From assembly GCA_016926475.1 (NCBI GenBank), contig JAFGON010000008.1:1-12079 (forward strand): a stretch of DNA of 12,079 nucleotides. The letters are read 5' to 3'. This document shows positions 7,329 through 12,079 of this stretch, piece by piece. Position 1 is the first letter of the stretch. The number at the start of each line of letters is the position of its first letter. The notes under the pieces are model-generated. The model had not been told where the DNA came from. It saw only the letters and a program-made list of their open reading frames with translations, and made no database searches. A program made the position numbers and the translations under genes. The stretch comes from a candidate division WOR-3 bacterium. GTDB lineage: Bacteria > SDB-A.

Positions 7329-7791
7329 CGAGATTTCAATCCAAACATTTTTGGAAAATGGCGGAAAAGATCTGCCTATAAAAGAACATCTCGACCAATG
7401 CGAAGAATGCAGAAGGTTAGTGAAAGAATACGAACTTCTCTTTCAGAGTCTACTCCTGACGGACAAAAAGGATAAACTCCCTCTTGAGTTCACCCAAAAA
7501 TGCATCTTGGCAATTGAATCCAAAAAAGCGTTTTCAAGAAGAATCAGAATTTTCTTCTATTCTTTGTCCGCTTTACTGGTTTTGGCTTTATCGTCTCTAT
7601 ACGCACTTTTATTTTTAAACTACACAACTTTTTTCAAACCTTTTTGCCAATTTTTCTCCAGATTTCCACAAAATTTCTCTTTTGTCGGCAACATCCGTTC
7701 GGGCAGTTTTTCTTCAATTGTTTTTCTTATACTCCTGACTGTTTTATTCTCTGATATTTTCCTCAGAGGTCGAATCTGGAAACTACGGTAG
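7315..7791 (+). CDS. Membrane-bound zinc-type (ZAS) anti-sigma factor
   Basis: The 158-residue protein has a short cytoplasmic domain carrying HLDQCEEC (H25, C29, C32), the His-x3-Cys-x2-Cys signature of zinc-binding anti-sigma factors. H3 could be the fourth ligand. Two hydrophobic segments follow at about 79-101 and 133-150, with a roughly 30-residue aromatic-rich loop between them and a short basic tail. With the ZAS domain in the cytoplasm, the loop would face the periplasm and could sense the signal. Most relatives have one membrane helix, so the second is slightly unusual. The start overlaps the end of the sigma gene and is preceded by AAGGAG with a 7-nt spacing. Inferred role: it holds the adjacent sigma factor inactive until released, by redox change at the zinc site or by proteolysis. 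The gene ends 4 bp from the convergent cyclase gene. Confidence 0.85.
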   Translation: MKHLDEISIQTFLENGGKDLPIKEHLDQCEECRRLVKEYELLFQSLLLTDKKDKLPLEFTQKCILAIESKKAFSRRIRIFFYSLSALLVLALSSLYALLFLNYTTFFKPFCQFFSRFPQNFSFVGNIRSGSFSSIVFLILLTVLFSDIFLRGRIWKLR

Positions 7792-7795
7792 AATT

Positions 7796-10700
7796 TCAAG
7801 AAACCAGCTCTTCGTATTTTTCAAGATAGCTTAGCTGTTTGAACTCTTTCGAATCCCCTTCAATGACCTTTTTATAATAAGCCGCCGCTCTTGATTTGGC
7901 AGTTTGATCTCCTTTGACCTTCCAGATTGCGTAGTGAATCTCGGCTGTCAGATCATCATCGCGATATTTACCGATCATTTCATAAAGATATGCCGCCGCC
8001 TTTTCCTTTTCTTCCGTCTCTGAAAGGTACAGAGCGTGGTTCAGCTCGTGTTTGAACATCATAAAATCGTTTTTAATCTTTTTCGACAACTCATATAGTT
8101 CGTTGTTGATTTCCACCGCTTCGTCGAATTTTTTTGTCAAAATTTTCAGGTAGAATTTTATATCGAGGGTCTGACCCAGAATATGATCCTTTCCGGACAG
8201 CTTTGCCATGCCGGCGGCTTTTTCTATGTATTCAAGAGCTTGTTCATACATGCCTTTTCTCCTCTTGATGTCGCATAAATTTATCAAACAAAATATCTGC
8301 ATTACTATATCGCCTATTTCAACGGCCATTTCATAAGCCTTCTCGAGCATACCAAGTGCTTCGTCCAGTTTTTTTCTGCTCATCAATATTAGCGCAATGT
8401 TGTTAAGCGTTATAAGAAGCCCTTGCCTTTCCTGCAACTTTTCGTGAATCTTCAGTGCTTTGTGGTAATAAAAAAGCGCTTTGTCTAAATCCAGTTTTAT
8501 TTCCATGTAGGATAAACCGAGATTTCCGTAGAGTATACCCTTCGCAGATTCGCTGCCTATCTTTTCGGCTAGCTCGACAGCCTTTTCCAGATAATCAAAA
8601 ACCTTTTCAAAACCCAACTGCCTCCCGAAAAATACTGCGTTTCTGCTGTAGCTCTTCGCAAGCAAATTCAAATTTTCATTTGTTTGAGAGATTTCGCACA
8701 ACTTACGCGCCTCTTCGAGTGCTTTTTTCGCCCAGGGGTATCCCTCCTCTTCTAAATTCAGATAATGGTGGTACATGGCTATACTTTCAAGGGTCTCTAT
8801 GAGGGTGACAGGGTTTTCAGTGTATCGAATAATTTTTTTTAAAATCTCATGCGTTTTTTTTATTTCCCCGATGTCTCCAGTCTCCAGATATACATCGAAT
8901 ATGATGTTTATCAGCGCGCAATACTGCTCGCTGAAGGGTTTCACATGTTCAAGGGTTTTTTTGGCCAGTTCAAGTGATTTTTTGTATTCCGGTATCTTTG
9001 AAAGCAGTCTAATCCATTTTATTCTGTTTTCCGTTTTTTCAACACCCGACAAATAACCGTCCAGCGTCCGGGCGTAATGGAGTGAATCCTCTTTCAAACC
9101 CATTTTTCTGGCGTAATCAAAGGCTGTTTTACCAGTCTTGACGATTTTTTCCGAGTTTTCGGCTTTTTCCCAATGGGATAATAGTTCTCTGTAATGGCAG
9201 GTCAAATCCTTGGAATATATCCGCTCTATTATCTGAGCCGCGAAAGAGTGCAGTTTTCTCAGTTTTCCTTTGAGCATCATGTGGTAAACAGAATCTCTTA
9301 TGAGGACGTGTTTGAACATGTATCTGATTTTTTCAAGTTTTATCCATATAAGCTCGTTTTCCCCTGATCTGAGATCTTTGTTTATCCTCTTTTTGCCGAG
9401 CATTTCTGTCAAAACTTCGACTGCGAATTCTTTTCCGAGCACCGAAGCGTTTCTGACCGTCTCTTTGAAGTCTTCGGCGAGCCTGTCGAACCTCGCCGTT
9501 ATCACCGAATTTATATCCGCGGGTATTTCCTCTGTCTGTCCGATGACGTTCATATTTTCATCCAGCAACTTATTTTCCAGAAAATACAGGCAGAACTGCT
9601 CCAGGAAGAAAGGGTTACCTCCAGTTTTTGCGTGGAAGTATTCAACGGTTTCTACGGGTATGCTTTTCCTCTGGAGCTTTATCTTCAGCATTCTCTCAGT
9701 GAGATCGAGCTTGAAATTTTCAAGCTTCAACCTCCTGATGTCACAAAACTGTATTTCTGTCTCAAAAGGTTTTCCGTCGTCTTTCAACCTGCTAGTAAAA
9801 AAGAAGACAAACGGATAATTTTCCACGTTTCTCGACAAGATTTTTATCAATTCGACAGAATCCTTGTCCGCGCAGTGAAAGTCGTCGACGACGAGAACTA
9901 TCGGTTTTATTAGGGAAAGCGCTTTGATAAAAGCTTTGAAGGCGTATGAAAAATTTTCGATTATCTGTTCCGGTTTTAAACCGGAAAATTCGAGGCTCTC
10001 ATTTTCAGTCGCAATGTAATGGATTAAATACGCTTTTCCCAGTAACAGCTCTTTTTTCAACGTTCTGTCCTTCAATTTAAGGAACAGTTCCTGTATGACC
10101 TTTTCCAGATCCCCGATATTTTTGGAAACATAATTCCTTAGAAATTCGACGAAGGGAAAAAGGCTTTCGCGTTCAGCGGATTCAAAAGGCAGATTTACCG
10201 TTACAAAATTGTTTTCCACATGCTTTTCGCATAAAACATCCGACAGAAGTTGACTTTTCCCCGTTCCAGGCTCTCCGTCAATAAAAACCGCCCCGCCATT
10301 CATCTTGTACGTCAAAACTTTCTCAAGCGCGTCCAGCAGTATTTTCTTTTCATTTTCTCTGCCTATCGTGTCGAATGCCCTCGTTCGGTCATCCCGCTTA
10401 TCTTTTAAACTTTGGGCGAGAAAAATTTCCACCTTATCTTTTATTCCCTTTAAACTCTGTTTTCCCAGGGATTTGACGATCAACCTTCCCCTGAGCGTCG
10501 ACAAAAAGTCTTTGTCGACAAGAATCTGTCCTTTTTCCGCTTTTTGGGCGAGTCTCGCCGAAAGGTTTACGCATCTGCCCATGACGGTGTACTCGCAGGC
10601 TAAGTATGAACCGATCAACCCGGCGTAAACTGTTCCTCTTGCAATGCCTGTAGCCGAAGCGTCACTGTCCTTTGTATTAATGTCTTTGGAGTATCTGAAT

Positions 10701-11605
10701 GCCATCTCCGCCGGCTTTTCTACAGCGGTGGGAGCACCAAAAACCGCCATGACGACAGAACCTTTGTCCCCTACAACGGCTTTGTTGAGAAAACCGCCGT
10801 ATTTAACGGCAATTTTCTCCGCATAAGCGACTTTTCGGGAAAAATTTTCCACCCCCTCGAAGGAAGTGAAGCAGACCGAGACTTCCCTGAATTCTCCCAT
10901 TTCTCTTTTTTCCAAAATGTTTGAAGGGATAAAAACTTTCTGAGTTTTGAAATAATCCCTTTCCCAGGGCTTTATTAAGGGCTTTGCTCTTGATTCTGCC
11001 GAGAAAGCTTTTTTTGAAAGATGCCTGAAGGTAAAATTTCCTCTATCAGGTAAATCGGTTTTTACATCAGGGGAGACTTTGATTTCGTATCCCATGCACC
11101 TTTTCAAAAGGTCCGCGGTCTCGTAAAAAGGTTTTCCCGAAAAATAATAGGTATGTCTTTTTCCGCATTTGACTATATTAAGCTCGGCTATACCCATGGA
11201 CAGAGCTGTTTTGGGTGAAAAGACGAATTTGCCGAATTTCGTTTTGACCGGGTTTATACGATTGAACTCTTCTGTTATTTCATACGCGGCTGAAAGAGCT
11301 CTCGATGAACACCTTTTTAGACCTCTTTTAGCCTCGAAAATAGCGTAAAATGCGTCCCCGGCGAAGACGATTACTTGTCCATGGCGTCTTTCCACTATAT
11401 CAATGGCGGGTGTGAAAACCGCGTTGATGATTTGGGAGAGAATTTCAGCTCCTTCTCTGCCGTTTCCCGTTAGTTCCTCTGTTACACGAGTGAACCCTGT
11501 GATGTCGAGGAAAATAATCGTTCCTTTAATGCTTTCATGGAACTTTTTTTCCTTGAAAAACTTCACTACTTTTTGAGGGAGATAACGCCTATTTGTCACT
11601 CTCAT
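7796..11605 (-). CDS. Soluble-adenylyl-cyclase-like protein: two cyclase domains, ATPase and TPR repeats
   Basis: The 1269-residue protein has, in order, a class III cyclase domain C1 (about 26-180), a second cyclase domain C2 (about 238-400), a P-loop ATPase (about 412-700) with Walker A GEPGTGKS (444-451), Walker B LVVDD (571-575) and GGNPFFLEQ (662-670), and a TPR-like helical tail (about 815-1265). C1 has both metal-binding aspartates, D34 in FLDITGF and D84 in FAGDA, but not the Asn/Arg pair. C2 has serine at both metal positions (S248, S283) but keeps K281 in GDKG, T340, N347 and R351 in YTVMGRCVNLSAR. The two domains therefore make one composite active site. The Lys/Thr pair predicts ATP as substrate and cAMP as product. 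No membrane segment or signal peptide is seen, so the protein is probably cytosolic. AAGGAA lies 6 nt before the ATG. The ATPase and TPR parts probably regulate the cyclase or bind partners. Confidence 0.9.
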   Translation of the reverse strand: MRVTNRRYLPQKVVKFFKEKKFHESIKGTIIFLDITGFTRVTEELTGNGREGAEILSQIINAVFTPAIDIVERRHGQVIVFAGDAFYAIFEAKRGLKRCSSRALSAAYEITEEFNRINPVKTKFGKFVFSPKTALSMGIAELNIVKCGKRHTYYFSGKPFYETADLLKRCMGYEIKVSPDVKTDLPDRGNFTFRHLSKKAFSAESRAKPLIKPWERDYFKTQKVFIPSNILEKREMGEFREVSVCFTSFEGVENFSRKVAYAEKIAVKYGGFLNKAVVGDKGSVVMAVFGAPTAVEKPAEMAFRYSKDINTKDSDASATGIARGTVYAGLIGSYLACEYTVMGRCVNLSARLAQKAEKGQILVDKDFLSTLRGRLIVKSLGKQSLKGIKDKVEIFLAQSLKDKRDDRTRAFDTIGRENEKKILLDALEKVLTYKMNGGAVFIDGEPGTGKSQLLSDVLCEKHVENNFVTVNLPFESAERESLFPFVEFLRNYVSKNIGDLEKVIQELFLKLKDRTLKKELLLGKAYLIHYIATENESLEFSGLKPEQIIENFSYAFKAFIKALSLIKPIVLVVDDFHCADKDSVELIKILSRNVENYPFVFFFTSRLKDDGKPFETEIQFCDIRRLKLENFKLDLTERMLKIKLQRKSIPVETVEYFHAKTGGNPFFLEQFCLYFLENKLLDENMNVIGQTEEIPADINSVITARFDRLAEDFKETVRNASVLGKEFAVEVLTEMLGKKRINKDLRSGENELIWIKLEKIRYMFKHVLIRDSVYHMMLKGKLRKLHSFAAQIIERIYSKDLTCHYRELLSHWEKAENSEKIVKTGKTAFDYARKMGLKEDSLHYARTLDGYLSGVEKTENRIKWIRLLSKIPEYKKSLELAKKTLEHVKPFSEQYCALINIIFDVYLETGDIGEIKKTHEILKKIIRYTENPVTLIETLESIAMYHHYLNLEEEGYPWAKKALEEARKLCEISQTNENLNLLAKSYSRNAVFFGRQLGFEKVFDYLEKAVELAEKIGSESAKGILYGNLGLSYMEIKLDLDKALFYYHKALKIHEKLQERQGLLITLNNIALILMSRKKLDEALGMLEKAYEMAVEIGDIVMQIFCLINLCDIKRRKGMYEQALEYIEKAAGMAKLSGKDHILGQTLDIKFYLKILTKKFDEAVEINNELYELSKKIKNDFMMFKHELNHALYLSETEEKEKAAAYLYEMIGKYRDDDLTAEIHYAIWKVKGDQTAKSRAAAYYKKVIEGDSKEFKQLSYLEKYEELVS

Positions 11606-11625
11606 CAGGTGTTCCTTTTTCGGTT

Positions 11626-11654
11626 ATTATGAATTTTACCAAAACAGTTCTCAC
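11626..11654 (-). promoter_or_regulatory. Candidate promoter of the cyclase gene
   Basis: On the minus strand GTGAGA (11654 to 11649; 4 of 6 to TTGACA) and CATAAT (11631 to 11626; 5 of 6 to TATAAT) are separated by exactly 17 bp. Between them lies TGGTAAAATT (11641 to 11632), an alternative extended -10 identical to the one upstream of the two-helix membrane protein. Either would leave a short leader containing the AAGGAA ribosome binding site. This is motif evidence only. Confidence 0.4.
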
Positions 11655-11726
11655 AGCGCATCTCTGATAAAACACCTTTTCAAAAAGAGCTTTTTATTAT
11701 ATTTTTCGAGCTAAAAGGAAACTGGC

Positions 11727-12079
11727 ATGAAACTATATTTTTTAACCGTAGTTCTTCTTGTCTGCAGCAACGTCTTCATGACGTTCGCGTGGTACGCTCA
11801 TCTTAAAAACCTTTCGGACAGACCCTGGATAATCGCTTCGCTGGCGAGCTGGGGAATTGCTTTTTTCGAATACATGATCCAAGTCCCCGCCAACAGAATC
11901 GGACATCATGCGATGAACATAGGACAGCTAAAAATTCTCCAGGAAGTCATAACACTTTTTGTCTTTCTGCCGTTCGCGGTTTTCTACATGAAGGAGAAAC
12001 CCGGTTTGGACTATCTCTGGGCTGGAATCTGTCTTCTCGGCGCGGTTTTTTTTCTTTTCAGGAAGACGATTTTCGGTTA
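11727..12079 (+). CDS. DUF486/DMT-type small membrane protein, cut at its 3' end
   Basis: The 117 visible residues match the DUF486 branch of the drug/metabolite transporter superfamily. They include an N-terminal hydrophobic helix with CSNVFMTFAWYAHL, then SWGIAFFEYMIQVPANRIG, then LKILQEVITLFVFLPFAVFY, and a final helix ending in FFLFRK. Four membrane segments can be seen (about 3-21, 33-50, 69-86 and 93-110). The family is usually about 115 residues long, and the window ends two bases into the next codon with TA, so the stop is probably the very next base and the gene is essentially complete. AAAGGAA lies 6 nt before the ATG. The gene is divergent from the cyclase across 121 bp. The transported substrate of this family is not established to my knowledge. 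Confidence 0.88.
   Translation, partial: MKLYFLTVVLLVCSNVFMTFAWYAHLKNLSDRPWIIASLASWGIAFFEYMIQVPANRIGHHAMNIGQLKILQEVITLFVFLPFAVFYMKEKPGLDYLWAGICLLGAVFFLFRKTIFG

Noticed and set aside
9300-9818. A long open frame of 172 codons on the plus strand inside the cyclase gene
   Set aside because: It is antisense to the ATPase-domain coding region, its composition is serine- and phenylalanine-rich as expected from complementing Lys/Glu-rich codons, and it shows no recognisable motif.
11681-11695. AAAAA-GAGC-TTTTT hairpin between the cyclase and DUF486 genes
   Set aside because: It is an A/T-only 5-bp stem between two divergent genes, where no terminator is needed.
11677-11703. TTTTCA and TATATT as a promoter for the DUF486 gene
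   Set aside because: The spacer is 15 bp and the -35 is weak in a very AT-rich stretch; a promoter must exist nearby, but this match is not better than chance.

Overview
The window is almost fully coding: eight protein genes in about 12.1 kb, and no rRNA, tRNA, insertion sequence or CRISPR array that I could find. Base composition is moderate and slightly AT-rich, with AAA-rich codon use and small membrane-protein families typical of Gram-negative environmental bacteria. I would guess an uncultured lineage near the FCB group or a WOR-3-like candidate phylum, but no single gene here fixes the taxonomy.

Region 1 (1-5290, plus strand) is a two-gene unit with a 4-bp gap. Both proteins carry the ATP-binding domain of PEP synthase / pyruvate phosphate dikinase. 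Both lack the phosphohistidine swivel domain and the PEP/pyruvate barrel. Both end instead in the same roughly 200-residue C-terminal domain, marked by GPGRWG(S/T) and S-x-G-(T/S)-H-F-F. The second protein also has two N-terminal receiver modules, one degenerate and one with an intact phosphorylation site. The pair looks like a signal-controlled ATP-dependent system of unknown substrate and is the best candidate here for undescribed biochemistry.

Region 2 (5301-6212, minus strand) is an unrecognised two-helix membrane protein with a GTG start, convergent with region 1. Its start lies just beyond the terminator of the next minus-strand gene.

Region 3 (6238-7791) is an extracytoplasmic-function (ECF) sigma module: a sigma factor and an overlapping zinc-type membrane anti-sigma factor, with a small membrane protein transcribed divergently. 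The shared 131-bp intergenic region holds TTGCAACA in inverted orientation. Each copy is followed 15 or 16 bp later by TGTCT toward its own gene, which fits a sigma-autoregulated divergent promoter pair.

Region 4 (7796-11605, minus strand) is a 1269-residue protein with the layout of mammalian soluble adenylyl cyclase: two cyclase domains, an ATPase and a TPR-rich tail. Its catalytic residues are split between the two cyclase domains, so one composite active site and cAMP synthesis are predicted.

Region 5 (11727 to the window end) is a DUF486/DMT-type four-helix membrane protein, cut at or within its stop codon.

Overall the window is rich in signalling: receiver modules, an ECF sigma/anti-sigma pair and a cAMP-type cyclase. 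No histidine kinase or cAMP receptor is present.
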